Origin: Azorinus chamasolen
Lineage: Eukaryota > Mollusca > Bivalvia > Cardiida > Solecurtidae
Assembly (NCBI GenBank): GCA_963576725.1
Contig: OY755240.1
Location: 11,639,878-11,703,877 of the forward strand
Direction: 5' to 3'
Length of the DNA stretch: 64,000 nucleotides
The position numbers were made by a program, and so were the translations under genes. Below are positions 23,681-35,069 of the stretch, in pieces (position 1 is the first letter of the stretch; each line of letters starts with the position of its first letter). Under the pieces are notes generated by a model, which was not told where the DNA came from, ran no database searches, and saw only the letters and a program-made list of their open reading frames with translations.

Positions 23681-24415
23681 AAGGAACCTAAAGAACTACT
23701 TTATGTGCAAGCAGCTGATGTTTGATGGTTCACCCTGTAGATGATGCTCAGTTTGTATGTTAGAAGGAACCTAAAGAACTACTTCAAGTACAAGCAGCTG
23801 ATGTTTGGTGGTTCACCCTGTCCATGATGCTCAGTTTGTATGTTAGAAGGAACCTAAAGAGCTACTTTAGGTACAAGCAGCTGATGTTTGATGGTTCACC
23901 CTGTAGATGATGCTCAGTTTGTATGTTAGAAGGAACCTAAAGAACTACTTCAGGTATAAGCAGCTGATGTTTGGTGGTTCATCCTGTAGATGATGCTCAG
24001 TTTGTATGTTATACTGATCTTTGGTGGTTCACCCTGTAGATGATGCTCAGTTTGTATGTTATACTGATGTTTAGTGGTTCACCCTGTCGATGATGCTCAA
24101 TTTGCATGTTATACTGATCTTTGGTGGTTCACCCTGTAGATGATGCTCAGTTTGTATGTTATACTGATGTTTAGTGGTTCACCCTGTAGATGATGCTCAG
24201 TTTGTATGTTATACTGATCTTTGGTGGTTCACCCTGTAGATGATGCTCAGTTTGTATGTTATACTGATCTTTGGTGGTTCACCCTGTAGATGATGCTCAA
24301 TTTGCATGTTATACTGATCTTTGGTGGTTCATCCTGTAGATGATGCTCAATTTGCATGTTATACTGATCGTTGGTGGTTCACCCTGTAGATGATGCTCAG
24401 TTTGTATGTTATAGT
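23681..24415. repeat. Tandem array switching from 83-bp to 50-bp units
   Basis: Four units start at 23681, 23764, 23847 and 23930, exactly 83 bp apart, with AAGGAACCTAAAGAACTACT and GTGGTTCACCCTGTAGATGA. From about 24010 the same unit continues without the first 33 bp, giving eight 50-bp units with TACTGATCTTTGGTGGTTC. The array ends near 24412. Confidence 0.85.
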
Positions 24416-24435
24416 TATCAAGTTTTTGATATCAG

Positions 24436-24907
24436 TTAAGCCTTTACTCCATGAATATTCATGCAAGAAATAATTAGTATTAACCCATTTCCACTTAGGC
24501 TATTTTATGACCTAACCTCTTTGATTAAATCTACAAAAAAAGGAGCATTAACTAGAGAAAAGGATTTTTTCGGAATTGTGTAGTTTTGAAACCATTGTGA
24601 TAAATAGAGCATTTGCTCCTGTGGAGCAAATGCTATATTTATCACCATTGTTTTGATAAAGTGACTTCTACAGAAGCGTCAATATGCGGGAATGGGTTAA
24701 GAAAGTTAACGAGCTGAATCCATGTAATATCATTATAAACATAGAATTTTTAGCTATAGCAGAAACAAAAGCGTCGGATCTATATAGCACGTATGTCGAG
24801 GTAAACAGATCATTCCCTGATCGGACAGCTCATACAGGAGCCGTCTGATATGGATTTACTTTGTTTGCTAAGGTGTACAAAGGCATATTCATGGAGTAAA
24901 GAGTTAA
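24436..24907. mobile_element. TTAA-type MITE (family F) carrying a nested family-D MITE
   Basis: The outer ends are TTAAGCCTTTACTCCATGAA and TTCATGGAGTAAAGAGTTAA. The inside has TATTCATGCAAGAAATAATT and a hairpin at about 24803-24872 (CAGATCATTCCCTGATCGG, GGAGCCGTCTGATATGG). A second complete MITE with its own TTAA ends lies at 24480-24700. Confidence 0.75.
24480..24700. mobile_element. TTAA-type MITE (family D), copy 1
   Basis: TTAACCCATTTCC to GGAATGGGTTAA. The central palindrome has CCATTGTGATAAATAGAGC, then ATTTGCTCC / GGAGCAAAT around the centre. The second copy is at 38207-38436 in opposite orientation. It is inserted into a family-F MITE, so it is the younger of the two. Confidence 0.8.
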
Positions 24908-24974
24908 CATCTTATGGGTGGTATTCAAGGAACTGGACTGACTTCAATCAGAATTTGATATATAAAGGGAAAGT

Positions 24975-25275
24975 AGCTTTTTAGCTGGTTTGTTTCGAAG
25001 AAAAGTCGGGCTATCATGATCACTGGGTCGTAGTCGTAGTCGTCATCGTCGTGCAAAAACTTTAATGCAGCTCATAACTCGAAAAGTATAAGAGGTATCA
25101 ACATGAACTTCATATGTTAGTAGATTTCTTTGAGGGCAAGGCCCCTACAAAAGAACCATAACTCTTGATTTTAAAATATTGGGGTTTTTGCCCTTTGTGG
25201 TTTTCAAAAAAAAAAATTAGCTGGACAAGTACCAAATCAGACGAGCTTTGGCGCCGCACGCGGCTCTCGTTTAAT
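24975..25275 (+). mobile_element. Short dispersed element with GC-rich 3' stem-loop
   Basis: Contains CGTAGTCGTAGTCGTCATCG, GCTCATAACTCGAAAAGTA, GGGCAAGGCCCCTAC and TTTTGCCCTTTGTGG, then ends with CGAGCTTTGGCGCCGCACGC followed by GGCTCTCG. The terminal stem-loop and text style match Helentron-type non-autonomous elements. The left end is uncertain. Confidence 0.4.
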
Positions 25276-25519
25276 ATTTTCTGATTGTCCCTTTACATTT
25301 TGTTCCATAGATACACCTTTGCAAAAAGAGTATGCTCTTATCAGAAATATGTGAGAGCTGTAATAATATATTATAGATTAAATATAATTCAAGTATTTTC
25401 GGCCTTGACCAAATTTCCGTAGTAAGTCATTTTAAAAAAAGCATAATATCATTTGATGGAGCAAAGGGTTTAGAAATATAATTTATTTGGTAATTTTCAA
25501 TATATCCCTAAAGCCTTTT

Positions 25520-25870
25520 ATAACCCTTTATTCCATACATGTATATATTCATGTAAGAAATAATGACATTATGAATATTTATCACATCAATTTTTAGAAT
25601 CTAAACTTTTCAAAGGATTATTTGCTTTGACAAGAATGAAACAATCAGTTCTATATCATGTCAAAAGCAAACAGAACAGACCCTGATCAGGCAGCTCCTA
25701 TTGGAGATTTCTGATCTGCGCCTACTCTGTTTGCAAAAGGGAGAAAAGGTGTTAATATGAAGAAAACGGTTTAAAAGCAAACAGATAAAACTGCTCATAC
25801 AGCACATATCTGTTCTGGGTCTACTCTGTTTGCAAACTGCCAAATATTTATTTATGGAGTAAAGGTTTAA
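25520..25870. mobile_element. TTAA-type MITE (family F) with two hairpins
   Basis: Left end near TAACCCTTTATTCC, right end ATGGAGTAAAGGTTTAA. The first hairpin, 25663-25733, has GAACAGACCCTGATCAGGC and CTGATCTGCGCCTACTCTG. The second, 25774-25836, has AAACAGATAAAACTGCTC and CTGTTCTGGGTCTACTCTG. Confidence 0.65.
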
Positions 25871-25940
25871 GAGTCGAATATTGTGCTCATGCATTAGATT
25901 GATAAGATTTGGAATTTAGTCAAAATCTAACTGCATGTAT

Positions 25941-26132
25941 AGTAGAACCTGACATGAGTGGCCATTCATTTATTGAACATGAGTCCGAGTTGCTTAATGC
26001 AGGACATGCATAATGCAGAGAACTATTGTATGAGCTTTTTGCATTACTTTTGCCCTGCATTAAGCTAACACTTGCCTTACAGACTATTCAGAATACCTGT
26101 TTTTGATGGCCACTTAAGACAGTTTCTGCTGT
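25941..26132. mobile_element. Pogo/Tigger-like MITE (P-type), diverged
   Basis: Ends AGTAGAACCTGACATGAGTG and TGGCCACTTAAG...TTTCTGCTG. Central palindrome TTGCTTAATGCAGGACATGC / CCTGCATTAAGC with AGCTTTTTGCATTACTTTTG. TA lies on the outer flank on both sides. Confidence 0.55.
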
Positions 26133-26379
26133 ATTCCAAACTATCAGGGAAAGGGCTAATGTATTCTATTGCTGCTCTATTACACATCTAAAGCACTAAT
26201 GGCCTCAGCATTGAAAACTTTGAGCAGTCAGTACCTGGTATCTATAAAGTTTACATTTTGTCAGATTTGGACACTTTTTATAAAAAGTGATGGATTGGTT
26301 TTAATTCTGCACTGTTTTGGCATGTTTGACTCTTAAAGATTTTAGGTATGAGGCAGTAGTTCATGTACATGAATAAACA

Positions 26380-28035
26380 TTATGTCAGTAAACAAAGATT
26401 ATGTATATGTTTGTAATATACCATTGTATATAATATGCAAAAAGGTCCATTTTTGTCATTGCACTATGTGCACACCAAGATCAATTGCTGGTTCGGGTCT
26501 ACAATTGGTGCATATGTCTACACCAGGCTTTTTGTTATTCTGGCAATTTCCTAAAACCAATAGTGTGTTTAGTTCACCTGGCACAAAGTGCCAAGGTGAG
26601 CTATTGGGATTATCCTCTGAAACCACAAAGCCTAGAGCTTTGATATTTGGTAAATAGCATTATCTAATGGTCTTCTACAAAGACTGTTCAAATTATGACC
26701 CACGGGCAAAATGGTCGCCCCGGGGCTTATCAATTTTTTGTATGTAGCATGATCAAATGGTCCTCTTCTAAGATTGTTCAAAATTATGACCCCTGGGCCA
26801 AAAGTACCCCCCGGGGCTTATCAGTTTTTCATAGGAACATCTTAAGAATCTTCTTCTCTGAAACTGTAAGGCATAAACCTTTGGTATTTGGTATGTAGCA
26901 TCATCTAATGGTCCTCTACAAAGATTGTTCAAATTATGACCCCAGGCAAAAATTTCCCCGCCCCGGGGCTTATCAGTTTTTCATAGGAAAATCTTAAGTT
27001 AAAAAATCTTCTTCTCTAAATACCTTGATATTTGGTATGTAGCATTATATAATACTTTTCTACCAAGATTGTTCAAATTATGACCCCTGGGTTGAAAATG
27101 GCCCCGTCCCGGGGCATATCAGTTTTTCATAGGAAAGGTTTTGAAAATCGTCTTCTCTTAAAACTGTAAGGCCTAGACCTATGATATTTGGTATGTACTA
27201 TGATCTAATAGTCCACTACAAAGATTGTTCAAGTTATGATCCCCGGTCATTTTTGTTCAAGTTATGACCCCTGGACCCAAAATGACCCCGTCCCGGGGCT
27301 TATCGGTTATTCATAGGAAGATCTTTAAAATATCTTCTTCTACGAAACTGTAAGGCCTAGACCTTGATATTTGATCTGTAGCTTCCTTTAATGGTTCTCT
27401 TCCAAGATTGTTCAAATTATGACACCTTGGCAAAAAATGGCCCTGCAACAGGTTACATGATTTCATTGTATACATAAATCTGTTATAACCAGGTGAGCGA
27501 TAAGGGCCATCATGGCCCTCTTGTTAGTTAGAGTGAATATGTACATGTTTGTAATATACCATGGTAAGGCTAATGATATGTATAACAGGTGCATTTTGTC
27601 ATCACATAAGGCGTATACCAAGACCAGTCTTTGGCCTGGGTCTACACATAGTGCATATGTCCTAATTAATCTTTTGACGTGCTGGCCATTTTTAAAACCC
27701 AATAGTGTTCCTCAGTTAGATCTATTATGTATGCGTTTATAATATACCATAGTACGGCCAATGATGCACACGATCTGGGCTTACACTTAGTGCACATGTC
27801 AAAATCAAGTTTTTGGCACGATGCTGGACATTTCATAACACCAATCAAAGTTTGAGTGATTATGTAAATGTTTTAAAATACCGTTGTAGGACCAGTGATA
27901 TGCAAAAAAAGGTCCATTCATCTTCACACAAAGTTCACACAAAGACAAATTGCTTGTCTGGGTCTACAATAGGTGCTTATGTCCAAATCGACCTTCTGGC
28001 ATGCTGGTTATTTGTTAAATCCAACAGTGTTCATC
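26380..28035 (+). repeat. 187-bp tandem array interrupted by an insertion
   Basis: Four diverged units share AATATACCATNG, CAAAAAGGTCCATTT-like text, CTGGGTCTACA, GTGCATATGTC and AACCCAATAGTGT. Unit 1 is 26390-26570. Units 2-4 follow from about 27528; 27552 to 27739 is 187 bp, and unit 3 is internally deleted. A pearl/HINE-like element separates unit 1 from unit 2. Confidence 0.65.
26567..27525 (+). mobile_element. Pearl/HINE-like element with about 165-bp tandem core
   Basis: Begins GTTCACCTGGCACAAAGTGC, containing a GGCAC/GTGCC stem-loop, and ends ACCAGGTGAGCGATAAGGG then GGCCATCATGGCC stem-loop and CTCTTGTTAG. CACCTGG and CCAGGTG make short inverted ends. The core has five to six units with TATTTGGTATGTAGCAT, GATTGTTCAAATTATGACC and CCCCGGGGCTTATCAGTTTT. 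TTAG flanks both sides. Short inverted ends, a 3' hairpin and a tandem core match the published pearl/HINE architecture. Confidence 0.65.
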
Positions 28036-28097
28036 AGGATTTTGATGAGACGCAGAGTAACTCAGCGTCTCATCAGAATTCAAGCTGTTTGACATTC
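28032..28097. repeat. Family-C hairpin remnant
   Basis: GATGAGACGCAGAGTAACTC and AGCGTCTCATCAGAATTCAA pair around an ACTCAGC centre. Both arms read CTGATGAGAC, so this copy lacks the usual arm difference. Confidence 0.6.
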
Positions 28098-28995
28098 AGA
28101 TTACATTTTCACATAGAATTCACAGAAAAAATAAGCAGATGCAGTAGTAGATGCAATAGCAGATGACAAAATTTAATATAGCAGACCAAAATGTTTTGAC
28201 ATGATAAGAGTTGAAATAGATATGCACCAAACCCTTGATACAGAAGGCAAACCTCGGCCAACCCAGTCTTTCCTTTGTACTCAGAATTCCATTTTAAATT
28301 ATATGCACTCGGGGAAGCATTGTCATTAAAATGTGCAACTGTTATATGATCCAATAAATTATCTTATAACCATACCATACTGTTTTCATACCTTATCCCA
28401 TTTACAAACACAGTATATTGATAGTAACTATCGTCGGATGCAGAAAAACACTCCAATGCACTGTGTATATCCAATACATAGGTAAATAGTAAATACCTTG
28501 TTCGCCACCTATTAGTACTTTCAGTACTTTGATTCATTTATGTTGATACACTGTATAATTGGTTGAGTGTATATAACTGAATGTTTGGTTATGTTTACAA
28601 TGTATAATCGTTCGAGTGTGTGCATTAGAATGTTTGTTTATGTATACAATGTCAAAAATGTAAATATTCATGAAATAAAGGATTAAAAGTGGAAAAAAGA
28701 AAAAAAAGAATGCATTCCAGCCCATTGGAGACCTCTGGACATCAGCAACCTTATCTGGTTTCACAAGTCTGAACTCTTTGGCATTATTTAGCGAAATTTA
28801 TATGCTTGATTAGCCTTCTGCACCCTCGCAGTTTGATTTGTGAGGATCGTTAGGCTTTTTTACAAGGAAATCGTCCGTTTGCGGCACTTTATGCTAGTAT
28901 TATTCAAATGTAGCCTACCTCTAATGAAAACAACAGTCTCGGCAGACATTATTTCCTCTAGCATCGTGATATTGGTTACCTACCATGTGTACATA

Positions 28996-29208
28996 TTAAC
29001 CTTTAGCTTGCTGTGGACGGATGAGTAATTACCTTTGTAAACAGTTTGGATCCAGATGAGACGCCGAGTAACTCGGCGTCTCATCAGGGTCCAAACTATT
29101 TGATACTCTGACTGTGCTGTTGAAAAAAATGCAAGATAAATGAACAGTGACAACTGAAATGGATGACATTTTCTACAAATAAATGTGGCTCAGCAGGCTA
29201 AAGGTTAA
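28996..29208. mobile_element. TTAA-type MITE (family C), copy 1
   Basis: TTAACCTTTAGCTTGC to CAGGCTAAAGGTTAA. The hairpin 29041-29103 has CAGTTTGGATCCAGATGAG on the left, GAGTAACTC at the centre and CGTCTCATCAGGGTCCAAAC on the right. Confidence 0.8.
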
Positions 29209-29469
29209 TTCAGCCTCGTTCTTCACCGACACTTAAACAGATATTCTTTAAATTTATGTTTTTCTTTGAAAATACAACTCTTTCATATACTAAACAATGT
29301 CACTATTAATGCTAGTACAATATGTAAATGGCTAAAAGTGTGCACTTTCGGCACTCTCGACTGTTTCATGCAATCTTACTGCTTATCGAACCTGATTGAG
29401 ATTGGATGTCATTTAATATGTGTGCCAAGTTTGATAAAGTTTAGCCCGGAAATGGTCAAGCTAGAGTAC

Positions 29470-29690
29470 CTACTACATTTTTACGCCTAAATTTTGGCAG
29501 CCATATTGGAATTCAAAATGGCGGTCGCCAAAATGCGTTATTTGTTTGGGTTCTATTTTTTTCATAAACTATAGGTATCAAAGATTTCATACACAAAGTT
29601 TCATGCTTTCTTCAATAACTGAACGATTTTGGCATAAAATCTGCCTTAGCAGCTCGCCTATAGTACCAGTGTGTGTATGTCATTACAAAT
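29470..29690 (-). repeat. Dispersed repeat, inverse of 14690-14860
   Basis: Contains GGCGGTCGCC, TTTCATACACAAAGTTTCATG and CTTCAATAACTGAACGATTT in inverted orientation to the copy near 14.7 kb. Type not recognised. Confidence 0.45.
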
Positions 29691-29691
29691 A

Positions 29692-29941
29692 TTAACCCTT
29701 CGCTTGCTATTCACGTCAATATACCTACCTGTAAATAGTGAAGACCCACATGAGACAGCTCCTGCTGGAGCTGTCTCATCAGGGTCTGCACTATTTACAA
29801 GTTGACTGTGCAACCAGTGCACTCCACAGCAGTGATTACACAGCGAAATACATGTACACAGTGAAGATATATGTAATTATACAACAAAGCATGGGTAAAG
29901 AAGGAGAAATGTATTTTAAAATTCAGCAAGAGAAGGGTTAA
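29692..29941 (+). mobile_element. TTAA-type MITE (family B), copy 2
   Basis: A clean 250-bp copy from TTAACCCTTCGCTTGC to AGAGAAGGGTTAA, with the hairpin at 29738-29801 and the same distal half as copy 1. Best reference copy of the family in this window. Confidence 0.85.
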
Positions 29942-29948
29942 CACTATA

Positions 29949-30111
29949 CAGTTAAACACCTCTATAAAACGGAATTCTAGTAGAAAAGAATTTTAGATAC
30001 TTTTAGTCAGGTGACTGATTAATACAGGGTGAAAGGCATGCAGAAAGCTCCACTTGTCACCTAGACCGATATTCTTACTAAATTGAACGTCCTGTTTGGA
30101 GGGGGTGACTG
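29949..30111. mobile_element. Pogo/Tigger-like MITE (P1), rearranged
   Basis: Ends CAGTTAAACACCTCTATAAA and GTTTGGAGGGGGTGACTG. The interior holds GGTGAAAGGCATGCAGAAAG and AGCTCC but only half of the palindrome. Confidence 0.6.
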
Positions 30112-30255
30112 TACTCTGTTGATGCGCCTGTCTACGCCTTTGCAGACAGAGTAGACCCAGATCAGACGTCTTCTTGTTCTGCTTTGTTTGCTCATAAATG
30201 AATACAGATATGCTTCTAGTTTCTGCCAAGATCGAAAATTCCTGTAGCCTATTAT

Positions 30256-32036
30256 CACTGTTGGCAATCGAAGTATCACGAGAGACGGTTCGCAACGAAG
30301 TTGTATGAATGGTTTGCAGCGACAAATGGCCTATATTATGTAAACAAAACGTGATTGAAAATAACGAGACGACATACCACAGTTGTTTTACGGATTTGTT
30401 TTTGCTGGAAATAAACTTCCAAGGACGAAAAATGGTGGATAGAAACGTGTTATACTATCAACCATTTTTATGTACATTATATAGTGTATTGGTGTAATTC
30501 ATGTTTGAATTATACTCTCAAATACCCGATATTTTGTACACTGACTTATTTCGGTAATTGTTCATCAAAATATCAATCATGAGTATTTTGTTATATACTT
30601 ATGACTCTAATATATTATTTCAATCATTTTGTCTTCATGAGAGATGTCCTGTACGCAAAAAAGCAGATGTGAAGGTTTTTTGTGCATATTACGACTGTAT
30701 ATGCTTCTCACAGAGTGTTCACATGTATGGTGCTAAACTAAACTTCAAAATCAATATCAGAATACAGGCAAGATACGGACGGATGATCAGGGTAATAACA
30801 TAATACGTCCTGTGGGTCGTATGAAAAGGAGAAAAATATAATTCTTTATAATAACCTTTTTTATAATGGCATTAACATTCAACTTGAACAGAAATCGATC
30901 AAAGAAGCAAGGGTGCAACTAAACATCGTCGGTAACATACACAATTTCAAGTCATAAATCAAAATACTAGTAAGCAAACATGTGCGCGAAAAACTGCACT
31001 TCATTCAGTTTCTACATGTTTTCCTTTGTCTAGCATAGGCTTGCGTAAATTTCAATATATTAAGGGGGCTGATGCGCCTGTTTGGCAGTGCTGTTATTAT
31101 TATCGTCCTGAAACAAAAGGTCATGACCAGTGTAAGATACATGTACGCTTTTAACACAAAGTGCGAAATAGGACATCCACCCATCAGATTTTAAGATAAT
31201 TGGGAAGCAAAAGCTTATCTGATCACTTTAAAATAATAATAGTACAGATTCAGAAGAACAGAACAGGAAATGAGATATTCCACTGTAACACGTATAGTCA
31301 ACTTCATTTTATCATGTGAATAGAAATTGATCTAAATGCAAGTAAACAATAACCACGATCCTGGCTTATTTTTATAACACACAATGTTTCAAACAGTTTC
31401 AACAAACAAACCATATCATGTCAATACACTAAATATATTCACCGTGTCTGTTCCACTACCGTCTGTTCCTACTCCTCCGTCTTGGAAAGAAATATTTAAC
31501 CACTCCATTGTTGCTGTGGTCAACTGCAACATAAAAATATACACAGCTGACTTCCGTTTGAAACATACACACTTTCTGTGAGTAACATATACATAAAAAA
31601 GCGACTTCAGTAGACACCATATACACTTGTCTGGTCAGGGAGGGCTTGTTATACAAGCCATCAACATATTATGTTGACAGACATGATGCCAGTATCAATG
31701 CTGTTTAATGTTATAAAAATGGATTTCATTGTCACAGTAATTCTTTAAGAAAGCTGCTTTTTACATAGAATGACGGGTAAATTAGGCATAATTTCGTGAA
31801 TATTGATGCAATTATTGTAGGGAAAAATGCATTTTGCATCGGCATAAACAACATGAATACGAATACCTTGCAGAAATATATAAGAACTAACCTTTCCTCC
31901 TTCCGGTCATTTTTTTTCTAGAAAAAAGCACGTAGAGGTAAGTTAATAACGAACTGTTTACATGAAATGTCGTTGCGAACCATCCACTTGACGTCGTTGC
32001 GAACCACCTCTCGTGATACTTCGTTGGCCCACAGTG
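30256..32036. mobile_element. 1.8-kb element with CACTGT/ACAGTG ends (Transib-like structure)
   Basis: The left end 30256 starts CACTGTTGGCAATCGAAGTA and the right end at 32036 is the inverse starting CACTGTGGGCCAACGAAGTA. About 85 bp of inverted similarity continue with TCACGAGAG and two GGTTCGCAACGA-like blocks. Flanking 5-mers are ATTAT and AATAT, four of five identical. Transib elements have CACWRTG-type termini and 5-bp target duplications, so the structure fits, but no transposase was recognised in the 1.6-kb interior. The same terminal logic is seen at 44591-48508. Confidence 0.45.
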
Positions 32037-32721
32037 AATATGATATATAAACTAAGCTGGTAAATATCCAAACCCTCATTATGAGGGTATATAGTCAACG
32101 TAGAAAACATTCAAGGTTTGAAATTCAAGTTCAAAATGCGATTTTACACTTACGTTTTCTTGTTAAATATTCAACCGATATCCTTGAATGATGATATAAA
32201 TCGGTTATAAATTATATATTTTGCATTTGCATTTACATAGGTATATATGATTATTTATTATGACAGGAAATGTTATTAAAACTTGAATCTGAGTCTAATT
32301 TAGGTGTTTGTTGTTATTTCCTATAACAAATTTACACTAAGTTCATGTGCCGATGTCTGAGAAAATTGGAAGGCTAACCGTGACAAACGGGAATCGATCA
32401 TGTTTAAAGTAAGCTGCTACTGAAGTGGCAATAATTCAATATTATCAGGCATCACCTCATTCACTTTCATTCTAAAAAATTGTCTGCAAACTGTTTGGAA
32501 TGACTTATCCATATTGTATAAAATCAACGCAAACATCAATACCATTTTACTGGACCTAAATTCGCCCAGGAAGTAGACTTTGTCAACAACATAAACGTTT
32601 GATGAACACTTAAATACTGCAAACGTTTTATAAATTTTATTCAATAACAAACAAAGAATAACACGTTGTATTGTAATGTTTTTGTTTAATAAACAAAGAG
32701 AAGAAAGTCTAAGTCAAAATA

Positions 32722-32926
32722 CAGTAAAACCCCGCTAATGCGACCACCAAAAAGAGGTATAATTATGGGTGCTAGATGCAGGTGGTAGCTTAATGCAGGA
32801 CAAAAGTAATGAAGAAAGCTCCTAGAGGAGCTTTCTGTGTTACTTTTGTCCTGCATTAAGCAACCACCTGCTTAAAGAGACACCCATGTTTATTCATTAA
32901 GTGGTCGCTTTAGAGGGGTTCTACTG
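32722..32926. mobile_element. Pogo/Tigger-like MITE (family P2)
   Basis: CAGTAAAACCCCGCTAATGC to AGAGGGGTTCTACTG, with GGTGGTAGCTTAATGCAGG, GACAAAAGTAATG and a central AGCTCCTAGAGGAGCT palindrome. Nearly identical to 56286-56488. TA precedes the left end. Confidence 0.8.
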
Positions 32927-33027
32927 TGTATCGATCAAATGATAGTTATAACCAGGACTTTGGCCGTGTCACATCAGCATTGTTGATGGGTGGGGTAATA
33001 CTTCGAACTTGTCTATGCAGCGTCTAA

Positions 33028-33110
33028 GTCTCATGCGGTTAACCGGTTAACCGTTCGGTTACTGCTTTCTGTTAACCGGTTTCGATTTTAGTAACCTGTA
33101 ACATCACTAG
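33028..33110. mobile_element. hAT-like terminal fragment (tentative)
   Basis: Repeated GGTTAACCGGTTAACCG, a second TTAACCGG and an end ACATCACTAG resemble hAT MITE termini of the TAGTGATG type. No partner end found. Confidence 0.25.
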
Positions 33111-34069
33111 TTATAATATAAATGGCTTCAATAATTATTAGTTACGGGTGTCGTTCAAGGGGAAGTACTCTTACCAAGTTCTTTCGTTTTACCACTGGAG
33201 TTACGGTATGAATAAATACTGGTTGGATGACTATCAAAATTGACAACATGCCTGCTGGATAGATGCCTTGTGAGTTGGTGATTGACTTTCAAGCTTGATG
33301 GGCATTTGGTTACATTTATGTTAATGCTGGATGTGTCGGTGATTGACTGACTAACAGATTGACTGGCATCCCAGTTGGTGTCAAAATAGCTTACCCCCCC
33401 CCCCCCCCCGATACATTTAGCTGAAAACCATACCCCGCTATGAAGCACATACAATCATATGCATACAGTGCACTTTTGACTATTTCCTATTCCACCAAAC
33501 TTTTGAAAAATAGTGCCTGAGTGTCAAACAACTTGGATCTTGGTGAGACTGCACTTTACTCGATGTCTTATCTGGTCCCAATCTGTTTGTAAATGCGAGT
33601 CTGTCAGCGCTTAGAATGGTAAGTGTTAATGTGTTGTCTACCTAATGTTTTCCATTTCAGAGGTGTTATCGCGAAGGGAACGAATTGCATTGTGTGTGTG
33701 TACGGAACATCAGGACAGAACCAGCAACCTATATCAAGACAGCTGAAATGTTAAATACATGTATACCGCGATTCGAACCTTAGCCGCGAAGGGCTAAGTG
33801 ACTGTCAAATTAGGACTTAGGTCAGTTTGGCCGTACGATCTTTTATAAAAACAGGTCCCAAAATGTGTTCTGGAATTGATCTTTGTAAATCCAAACGATA
33901 CAAAGCGCTACTCAAAAGGTGGATTGTTCTATTCTTGCCATGGTCTGGACTAATATTTTATACCCTTTGTAAACAGTGTTCTGTGATTGTCATTCTAAAC
34001 AGAAACGAAGGACAATTGCACAATGGGAAATAAAATGACATTTTTCTTCAGACCATAGTTACTTTGCGT
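33111..34069. other. No gene recognised; one hairpin and a poly-C run
   Basis: Contains a C homopolymer at about 33393-33409, a diverged family-C hairpin at 33522-33592 (GGATCTTGGTGAGAC, GTCTTATCTGGTCCCAATC), and otherwise undistinguished sequence. Confidence 0.4.
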
Positions 34070-34336
34070 GTAACCTTTTCCCTGTTCTACGTTTATTACA
34101 AATTTCAATACCTGAATAAGGTACAATACTGAATATTAATGGACAAAATAGTTATAATGATATAATTATGGAAGGTGGAACATTGTAGCCAATTTAGAAA
34201 CTTAAGAAACAGATCTATAAAATTCCATAAGCAACCAAAGCAGACCCTGATCAGACGGCTCCTATAGGAGCCGTCTAATCTGGTTCTACTCTGTTTGCAG
34301 ATACGTTAAAACACGTTTATATGAGGGAAAGAATTA
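34070..34336. mobile_element. TTAA-type MITE (family A), nearly full length
   Basis: Left end GTAACCTTTTCCCTG, right end GAGGGAAAGAATTAA. It has the ACCTGAATAAGG...ATGGACAAAATAGTTATAAT block and the hairpin 34231-34299 with CAGACCCTGATCAGACGG and GGAGCCGTCTAATCTGGTTC. Confidence 0.75.
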
Positions 34337-34689
34337 AGAGGTTAACCCAATGAATGTGGAAACTAATGTCTTAAAATGAGCAATTAGCATAGACCCCGAT
34401 CAGAAGTCTGCTAGTGAAGCCCTTGGGTCAAAGTCTGCACTGTTTGTCGATCAAGATCATCTCACAATTTATACCCATTCATACTGTATGGACTCTACCG
34501 CTAAACAAGGATGGGTCATTCCACTTTGAAATGTATACGTTGAACCGTAAGATAAAAGCACCTCAATAAGGAAGCTGTGTCACTTGACACTGTAGTCGAG
34601 TGCTTTATAAGTGTGCAGTGTGCATAGTTACAAGTTTCGCGTGGCAATGCCCACTTATGGGTGTACAATAAAACATGTCCTAATCGACC

Positions 34690-34810
34690 TAAAATTATTC
34701 AGAAGTTTCCAGACAGCGGAAAGCTTTATGCAGGGCAAAACTAATGCCGAAATCCCCCTTAGGGACTTTCTGTATTGCTTTTGTTCAGCATTAAGCAGTC
34801 AGCTATTTTA
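34690..34810. repeat. P-type palindrome core without terminal repeats
   Basis: GCTTTATGCAGGGCAAAACT, CCCTTAGGGACTTTCTG and GCATTAAGCAG form the P-family core hairpin, diverged. Flanking TIRs are not recognisable. Confidence 0.5.
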
Positions 34811-34978
34811 ATACTGACCTTTTTCCAGTCAGTGGTGTATTATTGCTTTTGCTAACATGTTATAGTTTGACATTGATTTTACTCCATGAATATTCATTTA
34901 AGATATAAAAACACCATGTTCGTTCCCTTCATAACCTTTAGCCTGCTGTTTGCCACAAATTCGAAACTATTGCAAGTA

Positions 34979-35069
34979 CAGTAAAACCTCTCTATAACGG
35001 CCACTAAATTGCATCAAGTAGTTTGTGTTGAAGGCAGGTGGCTGCTTAAAGCAAGGTCAAAATAAAACA
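34979..35069 (+). mobile_element. Left half of a pogo/Tigger-like MITE (family P3)
   Basis: CAGTAAAACCTCTCTATAAC, then GAAGGCAGGTGGCTGCTTAA and AAAACAGAG. The same left half is complete at 42202-42406. Here the right half is replaced by the 21-bp satellite. Confidence 0.7.

Noticed and set aside
33661..33752. Possible terminal exon after a TTTCCATTTCAG acceptor, reading RCYREGNELHCVCVYGTS
   Set aside because: A single acceptor and a short open run are expected by chance in this much sequence, and no homology was recognised.
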